A stretch of DNA of 64,000 bases, from assembly GCF_003008575.1 (NCBI RefSeq), contig NZ_CP027667.1:872501-936500 (forward strand), given 5' to 3'. Origin of the DNA: Melaminivora suipulveris. Lineage in GTDB: Bacteria; Pseudomonadota; Gammaproteobacteria; Burkholderiales; Burkholderiaceae_C. A model generated the notes under the pieces. That model was not told where the DNA came from, did not search any database, and saw only the letters and a list, made by a program, of their open reading frames with translations. Each line of letters starts with the position of its first letter. Position 1 is the stretch's first letter. Positions 15,861 through 23,953 of the stretch are shown piece by piece. The position numbers and the translations under genes were made by a program.

Positions 15861-15892
15861 GAGGGGTTCCGGGATGATCCGGGATTATTCGA

Positions 15893-15968
15893 TGGTGCCG
15901 GTTGTCGGATTCGAACTGACGACCTACCGCTTACAAGGCGGGTGCTCTACCAACTGAGCTAAACCGGC
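15893..15968 (-). tRNA. tRNA-Thr (anticodon TGT)
   Basis: A 76-nt cloverleaf on the minus strand: acceptor GCCGGTT/AACCGGC, D stem GCTC/GAGC with AGTTGGTA loop, anticodon loop CTTGTAA, T loop TTCGAAT, and an encoded CCA. The anticodon UGU reads threonine ACA codons. Two non-canonical pairs (C27-T43 and A52-C62) are tolerable; the latter also occurs in other bacterial threonine tRNAs. The 3' end probably served as the integration target of the adjacent element. Confidence 0.95.
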
Positions 15969-15984
15969 GGGATGCGAAGGCGGG

Positions 15985-15990
15985 ATTGTA
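15985..15990 (-). promoter_or_regulatory. Candidate -10 box for tRNA-Thr
   Basis: TACAAT on the minus strand lies 16 nt upstream of the mature tRNA 5' end. No strong -35 hexamer is visible at the expected distance, so this is only a plausible promoter. Confidence 0.3.
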
Positions 15991-16060
15991 GCCGGCAAAA
16001 ATGCCCGTCCGGCAGCAAAACCGCCGGCCACACAGGAGGCTTGCCGCCCCGCCTTTATTG

Positions 16061-16582
16061 CTACTTGATGCGCTTGAGCGAGGGGCGGGGCCCGCCCGCC
16101 GGGGGCTGCGGCGGGCGTGGACCCTCGTCCGGTTCACCGGCGTCGCCGCCGCCCGGGCCATCGACCGACTGCAGCGGCGTGACGCCGCGGCGCCCGCCGC
16201 CGGTGCGCGGCGCGAGCGCGGCACCGGGTTGCACTTGCGGCTCTTCTTCCAGCGGAAACGCCATGCCCTGGCCGTTCTCGCGCGCATAGATGGCGACCAC
16301 GCGGCGCACCGGCACGATGATGTCGTGCGGCCGCCCACCAAAGCGCGCCTTGAACTCGACGAAGTCGTTGCCCAGCTGCAGCGAGCTGGTGGCGTCATAA
16401 CTGGTGTTCAGCACGATCTCACCGTCACTCACGTACTCGCGCGGCACGCGCACCGACTCGTTGACCCGCACCACCAGGTAGGGCGTGAAACCGTTGTCGG
16501 TGCACCATTCATGCAGGGCGCGAATCAGGTACGGCCGGGTGGACGGAAACTCCCGTGCCTCGTCGTTGTCGTGGATCGTCAT
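16061..16582 (-). CDS. sspB: ClpXP protease specificity-enhancing factor SspB
   Basis: SspB tethers ssrA-tagged peptides to the ClpX N-domain and speeds their degradation by ClpXP. The folded substrate-binding domain spans about residues 14-115 and shows STRPYLIRALHEWCTDNG, then the strand-rich part ending PVRRVVAIYARENGQGM. A disordered Gly/Pro linker follows, and the last residues (PRPSLKRIK) form the basic, Leu-containing ClpX-docking tail typical of SspB. The protein is 173 residues. It lies 29 bp downstream of sspA, the conserved pairing. Confidence 0.92.
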   Translation of the reverse strand: MTIHDNDEAREFPSTRPYLIRALHEWCTDNGFTPYLVVRVNESVRVPREYVSDGEIVLNTSYDATSSLQLGNDFVEFKARFGGRPHDIIVPVRRVVAIYARENGQGMAFPLEEEPQVQPGAALAPRTGGGRRGVTPLQSVDGPGGGDAGEPDEGPRPPQPPAGGPRPSLKRIK

Positions 16583-16611
16583 GCGCGTGGATCAGGTGGG
16601 GCCGGCAGCAA

Positions 16612-17223
16612 TCACTTGCGCATGACTTTCTCGGACGGCGTCAGCGCTTCGATGTAGGCCGGGCGCGAGAAGATGCGCTCGGCGTATTTCAGCAGCGGCG
16701 CGGCGTTCTTGGACAGCTCGATGCCGTAGTAGTCCAGGCGCCACAGCAGCGGAGCGATGGCCACGTCGAGCATGGAAAAACCCTCGCCCAGCATGTACTT
16801 GTTCTTCAGGAACACCGGGGCGAGCTGCGTCAGGCGGTCGCGGATGTGCGAGCGGGCCTTCTCCAGCGCCTTTTCGTTGCCCTTGGTGGCGCGCGACTCC
16901 AGGGCGTTCACGTGCACGAACAGCTCTTTTTCGAAGTTCAGCAGGAACAGGCGCACGCGCGCGCGGTCCACCGGGTCGCCGGGCATCAGCTGCGGATGCG
17001 GGAAGCGCTCGTCGATGTACTCGTTGATGATGTTGGACTCGTACAGGATGAGGTCGCGCTCGACCAGGATGGGTACCTGGCCGTAGGGATTCATCACGCT
17101 GATGTCCTCCGGCTTGTTGTACAGGTCCACGTCCCGGATTTCAAAATCCATGCCCTTTTCGAACAGCACGAAACGGCAGCGGTGGGAGAAGGGGCAGGTC
17201 GTGCCCGAGTAAAGCACCATCAT
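16612..17223 (-). CDS. sspA: Stringent starvation protein A (GST-fold)
   Basis: SspA is an RNA-polymerase-associated protein with a glutathione S-transferase fold that acts in starvation and acid stress responses. The 203-residue product starts MMVLYSGTTCPFSHRCRFVL, the thioredoxin-like domain of SspA, followed by VPILVERDLILYESNIINEY and the all-helical C-terminal domain. SspA proteins lack GST activity despite the fold. It is upstream of sspB in the same direction and downstream of petABC, a conserved order in betaproteobacteria; a terminator between petC and sspA suggests its own promoter. Confidence 0.93.
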   Translation of the reverse strand: MMVLYSGTTCPFSHRCRFVLFEKGMDFEIRDVDLYNKPEDISVMNPYGQVPILVERDLILYESNIINEYIDERFPHPQLMPGDPVDRARVRLFLLNFEKELFVHVNALESRATKGNEKALEKARSHIRDRLTQLAPVFLKNKYMLGEGFSMLDVAIAPLLWRLDYYGIELSKNAAPLLKYAERIFSRPAYIEALTPSEKVMRK

Positions 17224-17246
17224 GGTGAGTGGCTCCTGAAAATCAA

Positions 17247-17277
17247 AAAGAGTGGACGCGCTCGCGCGCCCACTCTG
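17247..17277 (-). terminator. Intrinsic terminator of the petABC operon
   Basis: On the minus strand AGAGTGG and CCACTCT pair around a GC-rich loop that can itself pair (GCGCG/CGCGC), followed by TTTTTG. It lies 53 bp past the cytochrome c1 stop and ahead of sspA. Confidence 0.8.
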
Positions 17278-17329
17278 GAATCCGGCCCGGCATCGCGCTC
17301 ACGCATGCCGCCAGGCCCGTGTAGCAAGC

Positions 17330-18085
17330 TTACTTGACGTCTTTCCAGTAGGCGGCGTTCAGCCTCCAGGCGATGAAGGTGAACAGACCCAGGAAGGCCA
17401 GCACCCACACGCCGATGCGCACGCGGGTGTTTTGCGCCGGCTCGCCCATCCACTGCAGATAGTTGACGAGGTCGCCTACGGCTTCGTCGTACTTCTGGGG
17501 CGTCAGGCTGCCGGGCGAGACCTGCTCCCAGCCGCGAAAGACGTGCTCGGTGGCGCCGTGCGCCGTGCGCTCGTCGAACACCGGGCGGCGCTCACCCTGC
17601 AACTGCCACAGCGCGTGCGGCATGCCCACGCTGGGGAACGCCAGGTTGTTCCAGCCCGTGGCCTTGGTGTCGTCGCGGTAGAAGGTGCGCAGGAAGGTGT
17701 AGAGGTAGTCCGCGCCCGTGCCGCCCGAGCCGGCGCGCGAGCGGGCGATCACCGTCAGATCCGGCGGATTGGCGCCGAACCAGGCCTTGGCCTGATGCGG
17801 ATCGATGGCGGCCTTCATGGTGTCGCCGACCTTGTCGGTGGTGAACAGCAGGTTGTCCTTGATCTGTTCGTCGGTCAGGCCGATGTCCTTCAGGCGGTTG
17901 AAGCGCATGAAGGCCGCCGAGTGGCAGTTCAGGCAGTAGTTGACGAACAGCTTGGCGCCGTTTTGCAGCGACGCGGTGTCGCCGACGTTGACCGGGGCCT
18001 TGTCCCAGGCGACGCCGCCGCTGGCGGCGTGTGCGCCGGCCGTCAACCCCACCGCCGTGAGCAGCGCGAAAATGATCTTCTTCAT
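17330..18085 (-). CDS. petC: Ubiquinol-cytochrome c reductase, cytochrome c1 subunit
   Basis: Cytochrome c1 of the bc1 complex (complex III) takes electrons from the Rieske protein and passes them to a soluble cytochrome c in the periplasm. The 251-residue precursor has a Sec signal peptide (MKKIIFALLTAVGLTAGAHA), the haem-binding CLNCH at 51-55, a likely Met ligand in FPSVGMPHALW, and a C-terminal membrane anchor (about 222-242) ending NAAYWKDVK. It is the last gene of petA-petB-petC, 21 bp after petB. Confidence 0.96.
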   Translation of the reverse strand: MKKIIFALLTAVGLTAGAHAASGGVAWDKAPVNVGDTASLQNGAKLFVNYCLNCHSAAFMRFNRLKDIGLTDEQIKDNLLFTTDKVGDTMKAAIDPHQAKAWFGANPPDLTVIARSRAGSGGTGADYLYTFLRTFYRDDTKATGWNNLAFPSVGMPHALWQLQGERRPVFDERTAHGATEHVFRGWEQVSPGSLTPQKYDEAVGDLVNYLQWMGEPAQNTRVRIGVWVLAFLGLFTFIAWRLNAAYWKDVK

Positions 18086-18106
18086 GTTGGTGTTCTCCAG
18101 CTCGGC

Positions 18107-19528
18107 TCAATGGGCGGCAAAGGTCACGCGCTCGGGCACGGGCTTCGGGGTGCCCAGGCGGCTCCACCAGGGCATGAGCAGGAAGAAGCCGAAATAGAAC
18201 AGCGTGCCCACTTGCGAGACGCGCTCGCCGATCGGCGACGGCGGCTGCACGCCCAGATAGGCCAGGATGACGAAGTTGACCACGAACACGCCATAGACCC
18301 ACTTGTGCCAGTCGGGGCGGTAGCGGATCGAGCGCGCCGGGCTGTGGTCCAGCCAGGGCAGGAAGAACAGGATCACCACGGCGCCGCCCATGACCACCAC
18401 GCCCCAGAACTTGGCGTCGATGGCCAGCATCAGGACGATGCCCACCACGGCAGCCACCAGCACGATGCCCTTCATGATGCCCGGCAGACGCGCCTTGAGC
18501 ACACCAAAGCCGGCACCCAGCACCACGCAGGCGATCAGCGCATACATCATCTCGCTGGTGATGGCGCGCAGCATCGAATAAAACGGCGTGAAGTACCAGA
18601 CCGGGGCGATGTGCGCGGGCGTCTTCAAAGGGTCGGCCGGGATGAAGTTGTTGTACTCCAGGAAGTAGCCGCCGAACTCGGGCGCAAAGAAGATGATGGC
18701 CGAGAAGATGAACAGGAAGATGGCCACGCCGAAGATGTCGTGCACCGTGTAGTACGGGTGGAAGGGCACGCCGTCCAGCGGATGGCCCTTGTCATCCACC
18801 GGCTTGCCCGGACCCTTGATTTCGATGCCGTCGGGGTTGTTGGAGCCCACGTCGTGCAGCGCCAGCAGGTGCGCCACGACCAGGCCCAACAGCACCAGCG
18901 GCACGGCGATGACGTGGAAGCTGAAGAAGCGGTTGAGCGTGGCGTCACCCACCACGTAGTCGCCGCGAATGAGCAAGGCCAGGTCAGGGCCGATGAAGGG
19001 GATGGCCGAGAACAGGTTCACGATCACCTGCGCGCCCCAGTACGACATCTGGCCCCAGGGCAGCAGGTAGCCCATGAAGGCCTCGGCCATCAGCGCCAGG
19101 AAGATGGCGCAGCCGAAAATCCAGACCAGCTCGCGCGGCTTGCGGTAGCTGCCGTACAGGAGGCCGCGGAACATGTGAAGGTACACGACCACGAAGAACG
19201 CCGAGGCTCCCGTGGAGTGCATGTAGCGGATCAGCCAGCCCCAGGGCACGTCGCGCATGATGTACTCGACCGACTCGAAGGCCTTGGCGGCGTCGGGCTT
19301 GTAGTGCATCACCAGGAAGATGCCGGTGACGATCTGGATCACCAGCACCAAGAGCGCCAGCGAGCCGAAGATGTACCAGAAGTTGAAATTCTTCGGAGCG
19401 TAGTACTCCGACATGTGCACACGGTAGGCATCGAAGGCCGTCGGGAAACGGTTCTCCAGCCAGTTCATCGTCTTCGCACCCGCCGAAGCATTGGGCGAGA
19501 GCTCCTTGAATTCGCGGTAAGCAGCCAT
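18107..19528 (-). CDS. petB: Ubiquinol-cytochrome c reductase, cytochrome b subunit
   Basis: The membrane core of complex III, holding two b haems and the quinol oxidation and reduction sites. The 473-residue protein shows the haem-ligand helices (YMHSTGASAFFVVVYLH and FSFHVIAVPLVLLGLVVAH) and eight to nine membrane spans with a C-terminal extension typical of proteobacteria. The Qo-site PEWY motif reads PVWY (in PVWYFTPFYSMLRA), as in many beta- and gammaproteobacterial cytochromes b. It lies 14 bp after petA. Confidence 0.97.
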   Translation of the reverse strand: MAAYREFKELSPNASAGAKTMNWLENRFPTAFDAYRVHMSEYYAPKNFNFWYIFGSLALLVLVIQIVTGIFLVMHYKPDAAKAFESVEYIMRDVPWGWLIRYMHSTGASAFFVVVYLHMFRGLLYGSYRKPRELVWIFGCAIFLALMAEAFMGYLLPWGQMSYWGAQVIVNLFSAIPFIGPDLALLIRGDYVVGDATLNRFFSFHVIAVPLVLLGLVVAHLLALHDVGSNNPDGIEIKGPGKPVDDKGHPLDGVPFHPYYTVHDIFGVAIFLFIFSAIIFFAPEFGGYFLEYNNFIPADPLKTPAHIAPVWYFTPFYSMLRAITSEMMYALIACVVLGAGFGVLKARLPGIMKGIVLVAAVVGIVLMLAIDAKFWGVVVMGGAVVILFFLPWLDHSPARSIRYRPDWHKWVYGVFVVNFVILAYLGVQPPSPIGERVSQVGTLFYFGFFLLMPWWSRLGTPKPVPERVTFAAH

Positions 19529-19542
19529 GTGTCAGTGCTCCC

Positions 19543-20142
19543 TCAGGCCTTCTTGTCTTCGCCGATCAGCAGGCGCGTGTCCGACAGGTACATGTGCGGA
19601 GGCACCGGCAGGTTGTCTGGCGAGGGCTTGTTCTTGAACACCCGGCCGGCCAGGTCGAAAGTCGAGCCATGGCAGGGGCACAGAAAACCGCCCTGCCAGT
19701 CGTTGGGCAGCGAGGGCTGCGGACCGGTGGCGAACTTGTCGGTGGGCGAGCAACCCAGGTGCGGGCAGATGCCCACGGCCACCAGGATCTCGGGCTTGAT
19801 CGAGCGGTGCTCGTTTTGCGCGTAAGGCGGCGTGAACTCGGCCGGATTGCGCTTGGACAGGGGGTCGGCCAGTTGCGGATCGAGCTTGGGCAGCTCGGCG
19901 ATCTGCTCAGGCGTGCGCCGGATGATCCACACCGGCTTGCCGCGCCACTCCACGGTGATCTTCTCGCCGGCCTTGAGCTGGGAGATATCCACCTCGACCG
20001 CAGCACCGGCCGCCTTGGCCTTTTCGGACGGCTGGAACGTGCTGACAAAGGGTACGGCGACTGCCACGCCGCCCGCCGCGCCAGCGCAGCTGGACGCGAT
20101 CAGCCACGTCCGCTTGCTGGAGTCGATCGGAGTATCACTCAT
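19543..20142 (-). CDS. petA: Ubiquinol-cytochrome c reductase, Rieske iron-sulfur subunit
   Basis: The Rieske protein oxidises ubiquinol at the Qo site and shuttles electrons to cytochrome c1. The 199-residue product has an N-terminal Tat-like leader/anchor (KRTWLIASSCAGAAGGVAVA) and the [2Fe-2S] ligands in CPHLGC (C126, H128) and CPCHGS (C155, H158), with disulfide cysteines C131 and C157. The binding boxes are joined by an insertion common in betaproteobacteria. It opens the petABC operon, with the promoter in the 134-bp gap shared with mscL. Confidence 0.97.
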   Translation of the reverse strand: MSDTPIDSSKRTWLIASSCAGAAGGVAVAVPFVSTFQPSEKAKAAGAAVEVDISQLKAGEKITVEWRGKPVWIIRRTPEQIAELPKLDPQLADPLSKRNPAEFTPPYAQNEHRSIKPEILVAVGICPHLGCSPTDKFATGPQPSLPNDWQGGFLCPCHGSTFDLAGRVFKNKPSPDNLPVPPHMYLSDTRLLIGEDKKA

Positions 20143-20276
20143 GGGGATCCTCGGTTTGCATCGTTATAAAAGGTCAACGGCAAATTGTAGCGGAGCGATA
20201 AAGTTCCCCGGCCACGCCGCGCAGCCCGCAGCTCGGCAATACTTCGCCACTTTCATCCAGCACAAGGGGTTTGCGA

Positions 20277-20735
20277 ATGGGCATAGCACATGAATTCCGC
20301 GAGTTCGCCGTCAAGGGTAGCGTGGTGGACTTGGCCGTGGGCGTGATCATCGGTGGAGCGTTCGGCAAGATCGTCGACTCGGTGGTCAACGACCTGATCA
20401 TGCCGGTGGTCGGCCTGGTCTTCGGCAAGCTGGATTTCTCCAACCTGTTCATCCCGCTGGCGCACATTCCACCGGACGTGCCGCACACGCTGGAGGCGGT
20501 GCGCAAGGCCGGGGTGCCGGTGTTCGCCTACGGCCACTTCCTTACCGTGGGCCTGAACTTCGTGATCCTGGCCTTCATCATTTTCATGATGGTCAAGCAG
20601 ATCAACCGCCTGAAGCGCGAATGGCCGCTGCACAAGGCGGAGGCGGCCAAGGAGGACGAGCCGCCGGTGCCGCCGTCCGAGGACATCGTCCTGCTGCGCG
20701 AGATCCGCGATAGCCTGAAGCGCCCACAGGTCTGA
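20277..20735 (+). CDS. mscL: Large-conductance mechanosensitive channel
   Basis: MscL opens under membrane tension to release solutes during osmotic downshock. The 152-residue product carries TM1 with [21 protein letters not shown], the conserved GVIIG pore-lining segment, a periplasmic loop, TM2 ([20 protein letters not shown]) and a charged cytoplasmic helix bundle with the [12 protein letters not shown] motif. I chose the ATG at 20277 ([10 protein letters not shown]), which has AAGGGG 8 nt upstream, over a TTG two codons earlier. It stands alone, divergent from petA and convergent with pdxA. Confidence 0.96.
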   Translation: MGIAHEFREFAVKGSVVDLAVGVIIGGAFGKIVDSVVNDLIMPVVGLVFGKLDFSNLFIPLAHIPPDVPHTLEAVRKAGVPVFAYGHFLTVGLNFVILAFIIFMMVKQINRLKREWPLHKAEAAKEDEPPVPPSEDIVLLREIRDSLKRPQV

Positions 20736-20752
20736 CGCGCCAGCCCGCATCA

Positions 20753-20777
20753 AGCCCGCCGCCGAGCGGGCTTTTTC
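20753..20777. terminator. Terminator between mscL and pdxA
   Basis: AGCCCGC and GCGGGCT pair around CGCCGA, followed by TTTTT on the plus strand. It ends mscL transcription; its T-run overlaps the pdxA stop region. Confidence 0.8.
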
Positions 20778-21834
20778 ACGCCCGCACCAGGGCGCGCGCC
20801 ATGCGCACGGCTTCGATCAGGCTGGCGGCGTCGGCCACGCCGGTGCCGGCGATGTCAAAGGCCGTGCCGTGGTCCGGGCTGGTGCGCACCAGGGGCAGGC
20901 CCAGGGTCACATTCACGCCCTTGTCCACGCCCAGGTACTTGACGGGGATCAGCCCCTGGTCGTGGTACATGGCCAGCACCACATCGAACTCGCCCGGCCG
21001 CGCGGCGGTATGGCGTGCACGCATGAACACCGTGTCGGGCGCGAACGGCCCGTGCGCGTCCACCCCCTCGGCGCGGGCGGCGGCGATGGCCGGGGCGATC
21101 GCTTCGATCTCCTCGCGGCCGAACAGGCCGCCCTCGCCGGCGTGCGGGTTCAGCCCGGCGACGCCGATGCGCGGCGCGCGGCCCAGGCTGCGCGATAGCG
21201 CCTGGTGCGTGATGCGCAGCGTCTGCAGCACGTTGTCTGTGGTGACGGCGTCGATGGCCTCGCGCAGCCCCATGTGGATGCTGACCAGCACCGTGCGCAG
21301 CTCGTCGCTGGCCAGCATCATGCGCACCGGCATCTGTGCGATGGGCACGCCGGCGTGGCGCGCGGCCTCGGCCTGCAGCAGTTCGGTATGGCCCGGATAC
21401 GGCACGCCGGCGGCCGCCAGCGCCTCCTTGTGCAACGGCGCGGTGACCACGCCGGCCACCTCGCCACGCAGCGCGGCGCGCGCCGCCCAGGTCACGCACT
21501 CGGCCGCGGCGCGGCCGGCCTCGGCACTCACGGCGCCCAGCGATACGGCCTCCGGCAGGCCCGGCAGCTGCCACACCGGCAGGGCGTGCGGCGGCAGCTC
21601 GCCCAGCGCATCCGGGCGTTCGATGCGCTGCACGGCCAGCTGCGGTCGGCCGGGCTGCTGCACCGTGGCCAGCGCCCGCGCCAGCGTCGCCGCGCTGCCG
21701 ACCACAAAACAGCCCCGCAGCACCTCGGGCGCGTCGCGAAACGCCTTGGCAATGATCTCCGGACCTATGCCCGCCGGATCGCCCTGCGTGATGGCCAGGG
21801 GTTTCAGGGTCTGGTGCGTGGGTTTTTCAGCCAA
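20776..21834 (-). CDS. pdxA: 4-hydroxythreonine-4-phosphate dehydrogenase
   Basis: PdxA oxidises 4-phosphohydroxy-L-threonine in the DXP-dependent vitamin B6 pathway. The 352-residue protein begins with the typical PLAITQGDPAGIGPEI, and has the metal-binding histidines in PGHTE and YHDQG with the NAD-site loop LPLVRTSPDHGTAFDIAG near the C-terminus. A dispersed repeat separates it from the Nif3-family gene upstream. In many proteobacteria pdxA is linked to ksgA and surA; that linkage is not seen here. Confidence 0.94.
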   Translation of the reverse strand: MAEKPTHQTLKPLAITQGDPAGIGPEIIAKAFRDAPEVLRGCFVVGSAATLARALATVQQPGRPQLAVQRIERPDALGELPPHALPVWQLPGLPEAVSLGAVSAEAGRAAAECVTWAARAALRGEVAGVVTAPLHKEALAAAGVPYPGHTELLQAEAARHAGVPIAQMPVRMMLASDELRTVLVSIHMGLREAIDAVTTDNVLQTLRITHQALSRSLGRAPRIGVAGLNPHAGEGGLFGREEIEAIAPAIAAARAEGVDAHGPFAPDTVFMRARHTAARPGEFDVVLAMYHDQGLIPVKYLGVDKGVNVTLGLPLVRTSPDHGTAFDIAGTGVADAASLIEAVRMARALVRA

Positions 21835-21837
21835 ATC

Positions 21838-21885
21838 GGGCTCCAGTCGGCGTGAATTAACGATATATTGCTACAAATAATATAG
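21838..21885 (+). repeat. Dispersed intergenic repeat, copy 2
   Basis: Contains GTCGGCGTGAATTAACG and ends CTACAAATAATATAG. It fills nearly the whole 57-bp gap between the pdxA start and the Nif3-family stop. Confidence 0.75.
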
Positions 21886-21891
21886 TGAGCT

Positions 21892-22647
21892 TCACGCCGG
21901 GTTGTCGATGTCGATGAACTCGTGCGCAAGGCCCAGCTCGGCCGCCACGTGCGCCGCCACGGCCGGGGCGCCGTAGCGCTCCGTGGCGTGGTGGCCGGCG
22001 GCGATGAAGGCCACGCCGGTCTCGCGCGCCAGGTGCGTCTGCGGCTCGGAAATTTCGCCGGTGATGAAGGCATCGGCACCGGCGGCAATGGCGGCCTCGA
22101 ACCAGTCCTGCGCGCCGCCGGTGCACCAGGCCACGCGCCGGATGGGGCGCGGCGCGCCACCCGGTGCCACCAGCAGCACCGGCCGGCCCAGCGCCTGCTG
22201 CACATGGTCCGCCAGCGCCTGCGGGTTGGCCACATCGCACGGCGCGGCAAATCCCAGGTCGTACTCGCCAAAACGCGCGTCCGCCTGCCAGCCCAGGCGC
22301 GCGCCCAGCTGCGCGTTGTTGCCCAGCTCGGGGTGCGCGTCCAGCGGCAGGTGGTAGGCGAACAGGTTGATGTCATGCGCCAGCAGGCGCTGGATGCGCT
22401 CTTTCAGCCAGCCGGTGATGCGCCCGTCCATGCCGCGCCAGAACAGGCCGTGGTGCACGAACAGCGCGTCGGCGCGCGCTTCAATGGCGGCGTCGATCAG
22501 CGCGCGGCTGGCCGTCACGCCGCTGACGATGCGGCGGATGTCAGGCTTGCCCTCGATTTGCAGGCCGTTCGGGCCGTAGTCCTTGAAGCGCGCGGGCTCC
22601 AGCAGCGCGTCAAAGCGCGCCAGCAGGTCTTGTCTTGCAATGCTCAT
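21892..22647 (-). CDS. Nif3-like dinuclear metal centre protein
   Basis: A member of the Nif3/YbgI family (often named GTP cyclohydrolase I type 2 homologue), hexameric proteins with a dinuclear metal site and unclear enzymatic role. The 251-residue product shows the metal-ligand stretches FVHHGLFW (H65, H66) and AAGHHATERYG near the C-terminus, plus GPNGLQIEG at 25-33. I chose the ATG at 22647 (MSIARQDLL); the longer frame overlaps the divergent protease promoter. It is divergent from the HtrA gene, with 85 bp between the two starts. Confidence 0.9.
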   Translation of the reverse strand: MSIARQDLLARFDALLEPARFKDYGPNGLQIEGKPDIRRIVSGVTASRALIDAAIEARADALFVHHGLFWRGMDGRITGWLKERIQRLLAHDINLFAYHLPLDAHPELGNNAQLGARLGWQADARFGEYDLGFAAPCDVANPQALADHVQQALGRPVLLVAPGGAPRPIRRVAWCTGGAQDWFEAAIAAGADAFITGEISEPQTHLARETGVAFIAAGHHATERYGAPAVAAHVAAELGLAHEFIDIDNPA

Positions 22648-22732
22648 GGCATCGATTGTGCCGCGCCCGTCCGACAGCTCGCGCGGCCGCGCAGGCGCGA
22701 CAATCGAGCCCTTTGTCCCTCCCAGGCACGCC

Positions 22733-23881
22733 ATGAAGCGCTTTTGGTTGCTGTTTTCCCAGGCCGTGACGGTGTTCGTCGCGGGCTACTTTGTCGTCGC
22801 CACGCTGCAGCCGACCTGGCTGCAGCGCGGCCTGGCCACCACGCGCGCCGGCATCTCGGTCATCGAGGCGCCCGCCTCGACCGGCTCACAGCCCGCAGCC
22901 GGCAGCTTCAGCGCCGCGGCGCGCAAGGCATCGCCGGCGGTGGTCAGCATCAACACCAGCAAGGCCGTGCGCCACCCGCGCAGCAACGATCCGTGGTTCC
23001 AGTTCTTCTTCGGCGACCAGGGCGCGCAGGCGCAGATGGGCCTGGGCAGCGGCGTGATCATCAGCCCCGAGGGCTACATCCTGACCAACAACCACGTGGT
23101 CGAGGGCGCCGACGAGATCGAAGTCACCCTCTCGGACAGCCGCCGCGTGCGTGCCAGCGTCATGGGCACCGACCCGGAGACCGACCTGGCCGTGCTGCGC
23201 GTGCAGTTGGACAAGCTGCCCGTCATCGTGCTGGGCGACTCGGACCAGCTGGCCGTGGGCGACCAGGTGCTGGCGATTGGCAATCCGTTTGGCGTCGGCC
23301 AGACGGTGACCAGCGGCATCGTCTCGGCGCTGGGGCGCAGCCAGCTGGGCATCAACACCTTCGAGAACTTCATCCAGACCGATGCGGCCATCAACCCCGG
23401 AAATTCGGGCGGCGCGCTGGTCGACGTGAACGGCAACCTGATGGGCATCAACACCGCCATCTATTCGCGCTCGGGCGGCAGCATGGGCATCGGCTTTGCC
23501 ATCCCTGTCTCCACGGCGCGGCTGGTGCTGGACGGCATCGTGCGCGACGGCCAGGTCACGCGCGGCTGGATCGGCGTCGAGCCCAATGAACTCTCACCCG
23601 AGCTGGCGCAGACCTTTGGCGTCAAGGCCACCGAGGGCGTGATCATCACCGGCGTGCTGCAGGGGGGTCCTGCCGCGCAGGCCGGCGTGCGCCCGGGCGA
23701 CGTGATCCTGCAAGTCGGCGGCAAGGCGACCAACACCGTGCCGCAGCTGCTCACCGCCGTGGCGGCGCTGAAACCCGGCGAAAGCGCGCAGTTCCAGGTG
23801 CAGCGTGGCGACGAGCGTGTCGAGCTGGCCGTGGTGGCAGGCATGCGCCCGCGCGCGCAGCAGCAGCACCAGCGCCGCTGA
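22733..23881 (+). CDS. HtrA/DegS-like membrane-anchored serine protease
   Basis: A 382-residue envelope-stress protease of the HtrA (S1C) family. The N-terminus holds one membrane anchor (FWLLFSQAVTVFVAGYFVV), then a trypsin domain with the triad H121 (NNHVV), D151 (ETDLAVL) and S225 (NPGNSGG), and a single C-terminal PDZ domain (about 280-370, with GVRPGDVILQVGG). One anchor and one PDZ resemble DegS/AlgW more than the two-PDZ DegP. The start MKRFWLLF is supported by the anchor. The Q/H/R-rich tail is short and unremarkable. Confidence 0.93.
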   Translation: MKRFWLLFSQAVTVFVAGYFVVATLQPTWLQRGLATTRAGISVIEAPASTGSQPAAGSFSAAARKASPAVVSINTSKAVRHPRSNDPWFQFFFGDQGAQAQMGLGSGVIISPEGYILTNNHVVEGADEIEVTLSDSRRVRASVMGTDPETDLAVLRVQLDKLPVIVLGDSDQLAVGDQVLAIGNPFGVGQTVTSGIVSALGRSQLGINTFENFIQTDAAINPGNSGGALVDVNGNLMGINTAIYSRSGGSMGIGFAIPVSTARLVLDGIVRDGQVTRGWIGVEPNELSPELAQTFGVKATEGVIITGVLQGGPAAQAGVRPGDVILQVGGKATNTVPQLLTAVAALKPGESAQFQVQRGDERVELAVVAGMRPRAQQQHQRR

Positions 23882-23884
23882 ATA

Positions 23885-23938
23885 CTATGAAAACAATAGC
23901 TGCCTGCGCTTGATCCACGCCGGCTGAAGCCCTTTTTG
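23885..23938 (-). repeat. Dispersed intergenic repeat, copy 3
   Basis: On the minus strand it reads AAAAAGGGCTTCAGCCGGCG, then TGGATCAAGCGCAGGCAG and CTATTGTTTTCATAG. It lies between the convergent HtrA and tatC genes, starting 4 bp after the HtrA stop. Confidence 0.8.
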
Positions 23939-23953
23939 ACTTAAAAAAAGCTT

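Noticed and set aside
15893..15968. Two mismatches (C27-T43 and A52-C62) in tRNA-Thr read as damage from integration
   Set aside because: A52-C62 also occurs in other bacterial threonine tRNAs, and a single mismatch at the top of the anticodon stem is tolerable; the tRNA looks functional.
17252..19825. An 857-codon open frame opposite the cytochrome bc1 genes
   Set aside because: Same GC-bias shadow; the opposite strand encodes complete cytochrome b and c1 with all ligands.
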